A stretch of 64,000 nt of DNA, from contig NZ_VMSG01000012.1 in NCBI RefSeq assembly GCF_007713465.1, forward strand, positions 62,001 through 126,000, read 5' to 3'. This DNA comes from Pseudomonas sp. H3(2019) (lineage in GTDB: Bacteria > Pseudomonadota > Gammaproteobacteria > Pseudomonadales > Pseudomonadaceae). Made by a program: the position numbers and the translations under genes. This document shows, piece after piece, positions 56,622 to 64,000 of the stretch; positions within the stretch are counted from its first letter, which is position 1, and each line of letters starts with the position of its first letter. The notes under the pieces were generated by a model. That model had not been told where the DNA came from, did no database searches, and was given only the letters and a program-made list of their open reading frames with translations.

Positions 56622-57638
56622 TCAGTGGGCCTCGTTGAGAATCAAACTGCGGTAATGCCCCGGATTGGACCCCGACCACTTGCGAAACGCCTTGTAGAAC
56701 GAGCTCGCATCGGCAAACCCGAGCCGCGTGGCGATCTCGGCGAAGCTGATCGAAGGTTCGGCCAGCCAGACAATCGCCAGTTCCTTGCGCACGCTGTCCT
56801 TCAAGCCTTGATAGGTCTGCCCTTCTTCTGCCAAGCGTCGACGCAGCGTCGATGCGGACATGCACAGCCGCTGCGCCAGGCTGTCGGTTTCCGGCCACTG
56901 CTCGGCAGGCAGATGCCGCAAATCGTGTTTGATCCGGCTGGCGAGGCTTTGCGGATCGCGATATTTGACCAGGATATTGGCCGGCGCATGGGCCAAAAAG
57001 CGCTTGAGCTCGTCGCTGCTGCGCTTGATCGGCAGATCCAGGCAATCAGCCGAGAAGATCATCCGTGTACGCGGTCGATCGAAGCGCAGGTTTTCGGAGA
57101 ACATCACCTTGTAGTCATCGCAAAAATCCGGCTCCGCGCAGCGCAGTTCGATGGCCAGAATCGGTATTCGTCGCCCCGCCAGCCAGCAGGCAACGCCATG
57201 GACGATCATCCAGTAGGTGAAATAAGTGAAGGCGCGACGCGGGTCCTGGTCGTCTTCGAGCAAGACGATTTCCGCCAGGCTTTGCTGATGAACCAGCTGC
57301 GCCGGCATGCGCTCCAGCATCAACGACAGAAACCCCAGCCCGGCCGTCAATCCCGCGGCCAACGTCGGCTGGGCCATGGCGCAACGACAGAGAAATGCTA
57401 GACTGCCCGATTTCAATCGGCGCGGGTCCATGCCAAAGAATTCGTCGTCCGTGCGCCGCGCCAACAATCGCCACAGCCGTGCATAGGCGGTGGCCGGAAC
57501 CCTGGCGTCGGCAATGGCCAGCACATGCAGATCAATGCCGACTTTGTACAAAACCTCGTCGCTGGCCGCCTCGGTTGCGCAACTTTGCAACAGCGCCTCA
57601 CGCACGAGGTGAATGGAGATGGTGTCCTTTTCCGACAT
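56622..57638 (-). CDS. AraC family transcriptional regulator
   Basis: 338 aa. N-terminal Arabinose_bd-type domain (residues about 20-200) and C-terminal AraC HTH with ISFAEIATRLGFADASSFYKAFRKWSG at 295-320 split over two helix-turn-helix units. Lies 180 bp upstream of the acyl-CoA operon on the same strand and presumably activates it in response to an acyl-CoA or fatty acid. Divergent from hscC. Confidence 0.91.
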   Translation of the reverse strand: MSEKDTISIHLVREALLQSCATEAASDEVLYKVGIDLHVLAIADARVPATAYARLWRLLARRTDDEFFGMDPRRLKSGSLAFLCRCAMAQPTLAAGLTAGLGFLSLMLERMPAQLVHQQSLAEIVLLEDDQDPRRAFTYFTYWMIVHGVACWLAGRRIPILAIELRCAEPDFCDDYKVMFSENLRFDRPRTRMIFSADCLDLPIKRSSDELKRFLAHAPANILVKYRDPQSLASRIKHDLRHLPAEQWPETDSLAQRLCMSASTLRRRLAEEGQTYQGLKDSVRKELAIVWLAEPSISFAEIATRLGFADASSFYKAFRKWSGSNPGHYRSLILNEAH

Positions 57639-57794
57639 TGAACGTCACTCAGGTGCACTGATTAATCTGTCGGCCATCTTAGGCAGCCCGGAATAAAAAG
57701 CCAGCCTTGCGCATAACCAGACTCAATAACAAGACCCTGTGGCCAATAGGCTGTCGCGGGGGGATTCTCGAACTGACATGGAGGTGTAAACGTT

Positions 57795-59498
57795 ATGATC
57801 GTCGGCATTGATTTGGGCACCACAAACAGCCTGGTCGCCGTTTGGCGCAACGGCGCACCCGAACTGGTTCCCAACGCGCTGGAAAGTCTGCTGACCCCAA
57901 GCGTGGTCGGCCTCGACGACGAGGGCCACGTGCTGGTCGGTCAGACCGCCAAAGAACGTTTGCAGACCCATCCACAACTCACGGTGGCATTGTTCAAACG
58001 ACACATGGGCAGTGCCCACGAACTTCGCCTCGGAACCCGGCAGTTCCGGCCAGAAGAACTGTCGGCACTGGTGCTGCGCAGCCTCAAGGAAGATGTCGAG
58101 CGCCGCTACGGTGAAACGGTCACCGAAGCGGTGATCAGTGTTCCCGCCTATTTCAACGACGCCCAACGTAAAGCCACGAAAATTGCCGGCGAACTGGCCG
58201 GCCTGAAGGTCGAACGGCTGATCAACGAACCGACTGCCGCCGCCCTCGCCTATGGGCTGCATCAACGCGACAGTGCCAGTTCGTTTCTGGTGTTCGACCT
58301 CGGTGGTGGTACCTTCGATGTGTCGATCCTCGAACTGTTCGACGGCGTGATGGAAGTCCGCGCCAGCGCCGGCGACAACTTTCTCGGCGGTGAAGACTTC
58401 GACACCTTGCTGGTTCAGGCCTTTGTCGCCGCACATGCCAACCGAAGCGACATGCCACACCTGACGGCCCCCAACATCGCCTATCGCCTGCGACGCGAAG
58501 CCGAACGCGTGCGACATGCCTTAGGACAAGCCGACAAAGCGACCTTCGTCCTGCGCCATGGCTCCGGTCAATGGGAGCAGACGTTCACACAATCACAGTT
58601 GGCCGAACTCTACGCGCCGCTGCTCGTGCGTCTGCGCGCGCCGATCGAAACCGCGCTGCGAGACGCGCGCATTCGGCCATCGGAACTGGACGAAGTTCTG
58701 CTGGTGGGCGGTACGACCCGTATGCCGATGATCCGGCGGATGGTCGCCGGATTGTTCGGCCGGTTTCCTTCGATTGCGCTGAACCCGGACGAGTCGATTG
58801 CGCTGGGCGCAGCGGTGCAAGCGGCGCTCAAGACCCGGGATGCAGCGCTTGAAGAGGTGGTGTTGACTGACGTCTGCCCGTACACCCTCGGAATCGAAAC
58901 CACGATCAGCGTCGGCAACGGTGCAGAGTCGGGTCATTACCTGCCGATCATCGAGCGTAACTGCGTGGTACCGGTGAGCAGGGTCAAATCGGTCTGCACC
59001 TTACGCGACAATCAGCGCAAAGTGCTGCTGAAGATCTATCAAGGCGAAAGTCGCTGGGTGAAAGAAAACATCTACCTCGGTGAAATGGAGGTTGAAGTGC
59101 CGTTGGCACCGGCGGGAGAGATCAGCATCGATGTGCGTTTCACTTACGACAATAACGGCCTGCTCGAAGCCGAGGCGCTGATACAGCGGACCGGCGAGCG
59201 CCGGAGACTGGTGATCGAAAACAACCCCGGCGTGCTCGCCCCCGAAGATATCCAGCAACGCTTGGCCGCGTTGGCCGGCCTCAAGGTTCACCCACGGGAA
59301 CAGCAGGTCAACAGTCTGCTGACCGCGCGCCTCGAACGGCTGTATCAGGAAAGCCTCGGCGACTTGCGTCAGCGGCTCGATTACATGGCTAACCGTTTTC
59401 AACAGATGCTCGACAACCAGGATGAGCGAGCCATACGCGAACTGCGCCTGCAACTGATGCAACAACTTGATGAGCTCGAACAAGGTCTGTGGCGATGA
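57795..59498 (+). CDS. hscC: Hsp70 family chaperone HscC
   Basis: 567 aa from ATG 57795 behind GGAGG. Specialised Hsp70: actin-like ATPase with [39 protein letters not shown] and [15 protein letters not shown], then a short substrate domain from about 380 with VPVSRVKSV. Compared from memory, it agrees with E. coli HscC (556 aa) through the whole length, whereas DnaK is about 640. In E. coli HscC works with membrane J proteins DjlB/DjlC. It overlaps the J-like gene by four bases. Confidence 0.93.
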   Translation: MIVGIDLGTTNSLVAVWRNGAPELVPNALESLLTPSVVGLDDEGHVLVGQTAKERLQTHPQLTVALFKRHMGSAHELRLGTRQFRPEELSALVLRSLKEDVERRYGETVTEAVISVPAYFNDAQRKATKIAGELAGLKVERLINEPTAAALAYGLHQRDSASSFLVFDLGGGTFDVSILELFDGVMEVRASAGDNFLGGEDFDTLLVQAFVAAHANRSDMPHLTAPNIAYRLRREAERVRHALGQADKATFVLRHGSGQWEQTFTQSQLAELYAPLLVRLRAPIETALRDARIRPSELDEVLLVGGTTRMPMIRRMVAGLFGRFPSIALNPDESIALGAAVQAALKTRDAALEEVVLTDVCPYTLGIETTISVGNGAESGHYLPIIERNCVVPVSRVKSVCTLRDNQRKVLLKIYQGESRWVKENIYLGEMEVEVPLAPAGEISIDVRFTYDNNGLLEAEALIQRTGERRRLVIENNPGVLAPEDIQQRLAALAGLKVHPREQQVNSLLTARLERLYQESLGDLRQRLDYMANRFQQMLDNQDERAIRELRLQLMQQLDELEQGLWR

Positions 59499-61186
59499 AT
59501 TGCTGGGCAATTCTGGGGCTGATGGCCGATGCCGATTCACGCAGCATCAAACGCCAATACGCGACGCTGCTCAAAGTACACCGCCCGGATGAAGATCCCA
59601 GCGGTTTTCAGCGCCTGCGCGAAGCCTACGAACAGGCCATGGAATGGAGTCGCCGTAAACCGGTGGTGCAGCCGTTCGGTGAGCGCGAGCAAACAGTTGA
59701 GGTTCAACCACCGCCAGCGTCGCTTGGCGCAGAGTTCAGTTTCGAGCTTAAGAACGTACAGTTCGGGGAACGTCCCAGACAGCAACAAGCGGCTCAGTTG
59801 CTGGAGAACGTTACGGTCGATCAACTCGATCAACGCTTGGCGCAAGCACGGGTGTCTCACTGCACCATAGAGTTCGAAAATCAGCTGTTGATGATGTGCC
59901 TGAAGCCTCGCGAAGACGCGATGTTGCTGGCGGCGTGGGGTCTGCAGCAATTCAATTGGCTAAGTGCCTGGCAGCGTGCGGATTTATCGCCGAAAGCGCT
60001 TGAGCTGCTGTGTCGCGCTTACTGCCACGAAGTAAAAAAACAGCTGGGCGAATTACTTGATTCCGGCCAGTTCGACGCGTTCATCGAGCGTTTTCTGGCT
60101 CTCAAGCAAGCCGACTGGTTGCAGCCGTTCGAACGCCACGACTGGTTTAATGAAACCTTGGCCAGCTTGCTGGTGGATTCGAGGTTCTGGTCTGCACAAG
60201 TGTTCGAAACGCTGCGCTCGCATCAGCACTGGCACCCGACCGGGGGGCGTTGCCCGGAACCCTATTGGTCGGCGCTGCTGGAGCGCCGCGATAACCAGGC
60301 GACTTTTGAAGCATGGGAACGCTTGGCCGTCCTGAATGACCGTGAGCCCCATAGCCGGGCTGCACGATTGTTACTGACGCCGATGACCACCGCCGAGCGA
60401 AGTGCCTTCGCACGGCGTTTTTTTGAAGCTGACTGGAATGCCTGCCGCACTCTCAGTGAGAAGATCCAGCGTTTGCATCCGCAACGGTGCTGCGAGATGC
60501 CAAACGGCGATCCGTATTTCTGGAAGGCCCTCATGCAGCCCCGCCAGACCTGGCCTATGTATGCCGGGTTGTTGGGCGCTTCGCTCACCTGGGCGGCCGG
60601 TGAATACCTCAATGATAAATCCGGCATCGGCGCGAGCTTCGCCGCGATGCTGTTCTGGCTCTGTGTGTTGGCTACGCCTGGTGCGGCGTTGCTATGGGTC
60701 TGGCGCCCGCTGGCTGACCGGTTCTGGTCACAGGACGTGCGTTTAAGCCGCGCCGTGTCGCCTCGACTCAGCTTCAGACGCCCTGCACCGCTGATACTGC
60801 GCGAGTTGCTGCCCTGCTGGCTGATGGGTGCTCTGACATGGGTCTGTTGTGGCGCGACGGGATTGGCCGCTTACACCGTGGTGGTGCTGGCGCTGAGTGC
60901 CTTGAGTCGCGTCGTCTGGCCAGAAACGCTGCGAATCAAGCGCCCTAAGGTTCGGCTACCCGCCCTGGGCTCGGCGCCGACAATTGCTCTGATGGTTGGG
61001 GTGATTGGCCTGACGATCCTGTTTTACACCATTGCCAGCAGCCAGTTGATGGGGCCGGATCAAGGATTGCAGCAGTTTGCCAAGCGCGGTTGCAGTGGCC
61101 CCCTTGACAGCCGTCAGGAATGCCGGGTAGCGCCCACCCATAAGCAGTGGTATGGGCAGTCACATATTCAGGGGGCTCGACTGTGA
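59495..61186 (+). CDS. Membrane-anchored J-domain-like protein, partner of HscC
   Basis: 563 aa. Residues 1-55 form a J-like domain ([20 protein letters not shown]...), but the invariant HPD is present only as HRPDEDP at about residue 28, with an inserted arginine. A central globular part follows, then four to five hydrophobic segments between about 350 and 525. This is the E. coli DjlB/DjlC type of architecture. ATG overlaps the hscC stop (ATGA) and the stop overlaps the next gene (GTGA), so the three proteins are made in step. Probably recruits HscC to the inner membrane. Confidence 0.82.
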   Translation: MNCWAILGLMADADSRSIKRQYATLLKVHRPDEDPSGFQRLREAYEQAMEWSRRKPVVQPFGEREQTVEVQPPPASLGAEFSFELKNVQFGERPRQQQAAQLLENVTVDQLDQRLAQARVSHCTIEFENQLLMMCLKPREDAMLLAAWGLQQFNWLSAWQRADLSPKALELLCRAYCHEVKKQLGELLDSGQFDAFIERFLALKQADWLQPFERHDWFNETLASLLVDSRFWSAQVFETLRSHQHWHPTGGRCPEPYWSALLERRDNQATFEAWERLAVLNDREPHSRAARLLLTPMTTAERSAFARRFFEADWNACRTLSEKIQRLHPQRCCEMPNGDPYFWKALMQPRQTWPMYAGLLGASLTWAAGEYLNDKSGIGASFAAMLFWLCVLATPGAALLWVWRPLADRFWSQDVRLSRAVSPRLSFRRPAPLILRELLPCWLMGALTWVCCGATGLAAYTVVVLALSALSRVVWPETLRIKRPKVRLPALGSAPTIALMVGVIGLTILFYTIASSQLMGPDQGLQQFAKRGCSGPLDSRQECRVAPTHKQWYGQSHIQGARL

Positions 61187-62190
61187 ACAAAAGCATAATC
61201 GCAATTGCAATTACCGCAGTGCTGACGGTGACATTTCTCGGTGTGTTGAGAGACCATCAGAGCACCATCCTGACACCGATCAACCGCTGGATTCATCAAC
61301 CGGACCTCGCCGAACGGGAAAAAGCCAGCGCCCTGCGCCCGCTGATTACCTGCCTGAACTCGGTCGACAGCCGCTGGCGCCAAGCATACGCCAACTACCT
61401 GAACCGCGGCCACGAAGTCGACCTGACCCTGAAAAAGCGCTTTCCTGAGGACGTCGGACCGATGACCGACGTCAATGAGCGACTCAACTACTTGAGAAGT
61501 CACGATGCTTATAGCTGTCGGCTAAACGCGCTACAAAAAAACAGCCTGCAAAAATCGGCCCCTGACCTGCTGCCGCTGCAGAATCGCTTCGAAACGTCCT
61601 TGGGGGCGGCAAATGACGCCGCCGGGCGCTTCGATTTTTTCAACCCCACACCCCTCTACTCGGTCAGCACGGCGGACAAGGTCGAGCGAGACAGCTTGTT
61701 TCTGCCGCTAGTCGATGACTACCTCAACGCCTCCGACGATCTACGGCGGGCGCTTGATGCCGAGGACCGGAGTTTGCGCCAGGTTCAGCTGGAGCAGCTT
61801 AAGACCCGAGATCAACTGAAGTATGCGCACCTCCTCACCTACATGCTTGAAGCGCGAACCCTCATGTTCAAGCTCGACAGCCGTGTCAGAGAACGAACCT
61901 TTGCGGCCAGTGATCTGAGCGACGCGACTCTCGCACTGCAACAGGCCTGGGACAATGGCAGCCGTTACATGGAAGCGAACCCGGCAACCAGCAACGCCGA
62001 TTACCCGGAAAACATCTGGAACTATGTGCGTTCGCCGGGCAAGAACTATCTGGATTCAGTCAACAGGCTGCGCGACGACTGGGCAGCCAAGGCCTCGCCG
62101 CAACAGTTGAGTGATGACTTCGATCGGATCGGCCGCCGCTACGATCAATTGGTCGAAGTCTACAACGAACGGGTCAATCCACTGTTTTAG
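61183..62190 (+). CDS. DUF3829/YiiG-like membrane-anchored protein
   Basis: 335 aa from GTG 61183. N-terminal hydrophobic stretch SIIAIAITAVLTVTFLGVL (no lipobox) anchors a largely helical extracytoplasmic domain. Segments such as CLNSVDSRWRQAYANYLNRG and DDYLNASDDLRRALDAEDRS remind me of DUF3829 (YiiG) proteins. Function unknown. Coupled to the J-like protein by a GTGA overlap, which suggests a shared membrane task for the chaperone trio, for instance as client or substrate receptor. Confidence 0.72.
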   Translation: MNKSIIAIAITAVLTVTFLGVLRDHQSTILTPINRWIHQPDLAEREKASALRPLITCLNSVDSRWRQAYANYLNRGHEVDLTLKKRFPEDVGPMTDVNERLNYLRSHDAYSCRLNALQKNSLQKSAPDLLPLQNRFETSLGAANDAAGRFDFFNPTPLYSVSTADKVERDSLFLPLVDDYLNASDDLRRALDAEDRSLRQVQLEQLKTRDQLKYAHLLTYMLEARTLMFKLDSRVRERTFAASDLSDATLALQQAWDNGSRYMEANPATSNADYPENIWNYVRSPGKNYLDSVNRLRDDWAAKASPQQLSDDFDRIGRRYDQLVEVYNERVNPLF

Positions 62191-62246
62191 AGGTTGCTGA
62201 ACAATGCGTTCAGCGTCCGTTCAGCAAATATCAATCAATACCATTC

Positions 62247-62265
62247 AGTAATGAGTATCATTATG
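62247..62265 (+). promoter_or_regulatory. Fur box upstream of efeU
   Basis: AGTAATGAGTATCATTATG: TAATGA and TCATTA half-sites around a GTA centre, close to the GATAATGATAATCATTATC consensus. 40 bp before the efeU start, with further AT-rich hexamers to the left (62228-62246). Supports repression by Fe(II)-Fur. Confidence 0.8.
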
Positions 62266-62305
62266 TTACAAATTCGCTTCCACTCCATAGCTGACGCGGT
62301 GCTGA

Positions 62306-63157
62306 ATGCTGGTTCCCTTTTTGATCATGCTGCGCGAAGGCGTTGAAGCGGCGTTAATCGTCGGCATCATTGCCAGTTATCTCAAGCAAACCGGGCGCGG
62401 CCAATGGATGCCCGCCATGTGGATCGGGGTCTTCCTCGCCGTCGCGCTGGCCCTGCTGGTGGGCGGTGGTCTGGAGTTGGTCAGCGCTGAATTCCCGCAA
62501 AAACAACAGGAGCTCTTCGAAGGCGTGATCGGCTTGCTGGCGGTCGGCATTCTGAGTTCCATGGTGTTCTGGATGCGCAAGGTCGCGCGCTCGATCAAGC
62601 ATTCGCTGCACGTTTCCCTCGATCACGCGCTGGCTGGCTCCAAAAACCAGGTCACCGCGTTGATCGCCATGGTGTTTTTCGCGGTTGCCCGCGAAGGCCT
62701 GGAAACGGTGTTCTTCCTGCTCGCGGTATTCCAGCAAAGCGAAGGCCCGGGGGCGCCGATCGGTGCCCTGCTCGGCCTGCTGCTGTCGATGGTCATCGGC
62801 TTTCTCATCTACAGCGGCAGCATGCGCCTGAACCTAGCCGCGTTCTTCCGCTGGACCGGGCTGTTCATTCTGGTGGTGGCAGCCGGCATTCTCGCAAGTT
62901 CCGTGCGGGCACTGCATGAAGCCGGGCTGTGGAATCACCTGCAAACCGTGCTCTTCGATTTCAGCGCAACCCTGCCGATGGATGGCCCGTTGGGTTCGGT
63001 GCTGGCCGGCATGTTCGGTTATCAGGATGCGCCGACCGTCAGCACCCTGGGCGCCTACCTGATTTATCTGCTGGTCGCGCTGGTGATGTTCTTCCTTCCG
63101 GGTAGCGCGCCGGCCAAACCAGCCGCCACGCCACCTTCTTCCGTTTCCAGCCATTAA
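62306..63157 (+). CDS. efeU: FTR1 family iron permease
   Basis: 283 aa, seven membrane segments. Two R-E-x-x-E iron motifs: LREGVEAALIVG at residues 9-13 in helix 1 and AREGLETVFFLL near residue 130 in helix 4. Inner membrane ferric permease of the EfeUOB system. Start ATG 62306 lacks a strong ribosome site; the earlier sequence is promoter DNA. 8 bp before efeO. Confidence 0.93.
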   Translation: MLVPFLIMLREGVEAALIVGIIASYLKQTGRGQWMPAMWIGVFLAVALALLVGGGLELVSAEFPQKQQELFEGVIGLLAVGILSSMVFWMRKVARSIKHSLHVSLDHALAGSKNQVTALIAMVFFAVAREGLETVFFLLAVFQQSEGPGAPIGALLGLLLSMVIGFLIYSGSMRLNLAAFFRWTGLFILVVAAGILASSVRALHEAGLWNHLQTVLFDFSATLPMDGPLGSVLAGMFGYQDAPTVSTLGAYLIYLLVALVMFFLPGSAPAKPAATPPSSVSSH

Positions 63158-63165
63158 GGGCATTC

Positions 63166-64000
63166 ATGTCAAACCAGGCCCCTCTTCAGACCTCGCCTCC
63201 CCGCGCCCTGCGCTGGGCAGTGGCCGGCTCGGTGATCGTGATGATCGCCGCTGGCGGGTTGTTCTACTATGCATCGCAAATGGCCGCGGCCAAGCGCCAG
63301 ACCCATCATGACGAGATCACCGTCACGATTAATCCGCACAGCTGCGAGCCGAATGCGCTGACCGTACCGGCGGGCCGCAGCAGTTTTCGCATCGTCAACC
63401 ACTCGGATCGCGCCGTTGAATGGGAGATTCTCGACGGTGTGCTGGTGCTTGAGGAACGGGAAAACATCGCCCCCGGCCTGAGTCAGGTGATCACCGCCAA
63501 CCTGCTGCCGGGTGATTATGCGATTACCTGCGGCTTGCTCAGCAATCCGCGCGGCACGCTGCATGTCACGCCCACCGCCGCATCCGATGCTGCGGCGCAG
63601 GCACGTCCGTCGATGGTGGCGTTTATTGGACCGTTGTCGGAGTTTCGGGTTTACCTGAGTAGTCAGGGCACTGCGCTGATTAATGCAGTCGCCGCGTTGC
63701 AACAGGCTATCGACGCCGGTGACCTGAACCAGGCCCAGGCGCTTTACGTGCCGGCCCGCGTTGCCTATCAACGTATCGCGCCGGCGGCTCAACGCCTGGC
63801 CGAACTGGACAAGGTCATCAACGCTCGCGCCGATTACTTTGAAAAGCGCGAGCAGGATCCGGACTTCATCGGCTTCCACCGCCTCGAATATGCGCTGTTC
63901 CAGCAACGAAACATCGACGGTCTGGCGCCGGTCGCCCAGCGTCTGGTTGCCGATGTCACCGAACTCAAAAAGCAATTGCTGGCCCAGTCGCTGCCGCCTG
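63166..64000 (+). CDS. efeO: Iron uptake system component EfeO, partial
   Basis: 278 codons to the window edge. Signal anchor at about residues 17-36, N-terminal cupredoxin-like domain with TVTINPHSCEPNALTVPAG (cysteine and histidine), then the M75/imelysin domain starting near 145 with GFHRLEYALFQ, the H-x-x-E iron motif. Periplasmic partner of EfeU; an efeB peroxidase gene may follow outside the window. Confidence 0.93.
   Translation, partial: MSNQAPLQTSPPRALRWAVAGSVIVMIAAGGLFYYASQMAAAKRQTHHDEITVTINPHSCEPNALTVPAGRSSFRIVNHSDRAVEWEILDGVLVLEERENIAPGLSQVITANLLPGDYAITCGLLSNPRGTLHVTPTAASDAAAQARPSMVAFIGPLSEFRVYLSSQGTALINAVAALQQAIDAGDLNQAQALYVPARVAYQRIAPAAQRLAELDKVINARADYFEKREQDPDFIGFHRLEYALFQQRNIDGLAPVAQRLVADVTELKKQLLAQSLPP

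Noticed and set aside
1..64000. CRISPR arrays, tRNA/rRNA genes, integrases, complete insertion sequences
   Set aside because: Looked for on both strands by eye; no regularly spaced repeats, no cloverleaf candidates and no transposase-like proteins were found.

Overview
The window reads as chromosomal DNA of a fluorescent Pseudomonas (P. fluorescens group). The evidence is the high GC content, the gene content (malonate decarboxylase, arn lipid A operon, MexAB-type efflux, EfeUO) and the REP-type hairpin between converging genes. No rRNA, tRNA, CRISPR array, phage or complete IS element is visible. The first gene (mdcH) and the last (efeO) are cut by the window edges.

Layout. 1-5911 (minus): malonate decarboxylase operon mdcA-B-C-D-E-G-H with overlapping or abutting genes. 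6254-6875: two small conserved proteins. 6980-14757 (minus): an OmpR-type response regulator, then a tripartite RND pump (outer membrane factor, membrane fusion protein, inner membrane pump), then a histidine kinase; a second regulator/kinase pair (14877-16920) diverges from it. 17215-36705 (plus): lipid A and cell-surface modification. It holds a periplasmic histidine-type phosphatase behind a PmrA/PhoP-like direct repeat, an ArnT, a second ArnT-like enzyme, a Fur-boxed ferric iron ABC importer (22083-25820), the complete arnBCADTEF-ugd operon (26280-35083), and a fourth ArnT-like enzyme.

37306-41700 is a scarred accessory patch. It contains a broken kinase-like gene, an AT-richer DHFR-like gene and a membrane M28 peptidase that runs out of frame context into a LysR remnant. 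Next to these lies a deletion scar at about 40440 that fused the 3' ends of a divergent LysR/deacetylase pair; an intact deacetylase paralogue and an MFS transporter follow.

43139-49723: an HPP protein, then (minus) a basic amino acid ABC importer, a Lrp/AsnC regulator, a CtlX-like hydrolase and an AstA-like succinyltransferase, which together look like an arginine/ornithine/citrulline uptake and catabolism locus. 50176-57638: two converging acyl-CoA degradation operons. One is valine-like (3-hydroxyisobutyryl-CoA hydrolase plus acyl-CoA dehydrogenase). The other is isoleucine-like (SDR, thiolase, acyl-CoA dehydrogenase, enoyl-CoA hydratase) with an AraC regulator upstream. They are separated by a REP hairpin.

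57795-62190: an HscC-type Hsp70, a membrane J-like protein with an altered HPD motif, and a DUF3829-like anchored protein, all overlapping by 4 bases. This translationally coupled trio is the least understood system here. 62306-64000: Fur-boxed efeU-efeO iron uptake. All functions are inferred from translated sequence and family knowledge; no searches were run.
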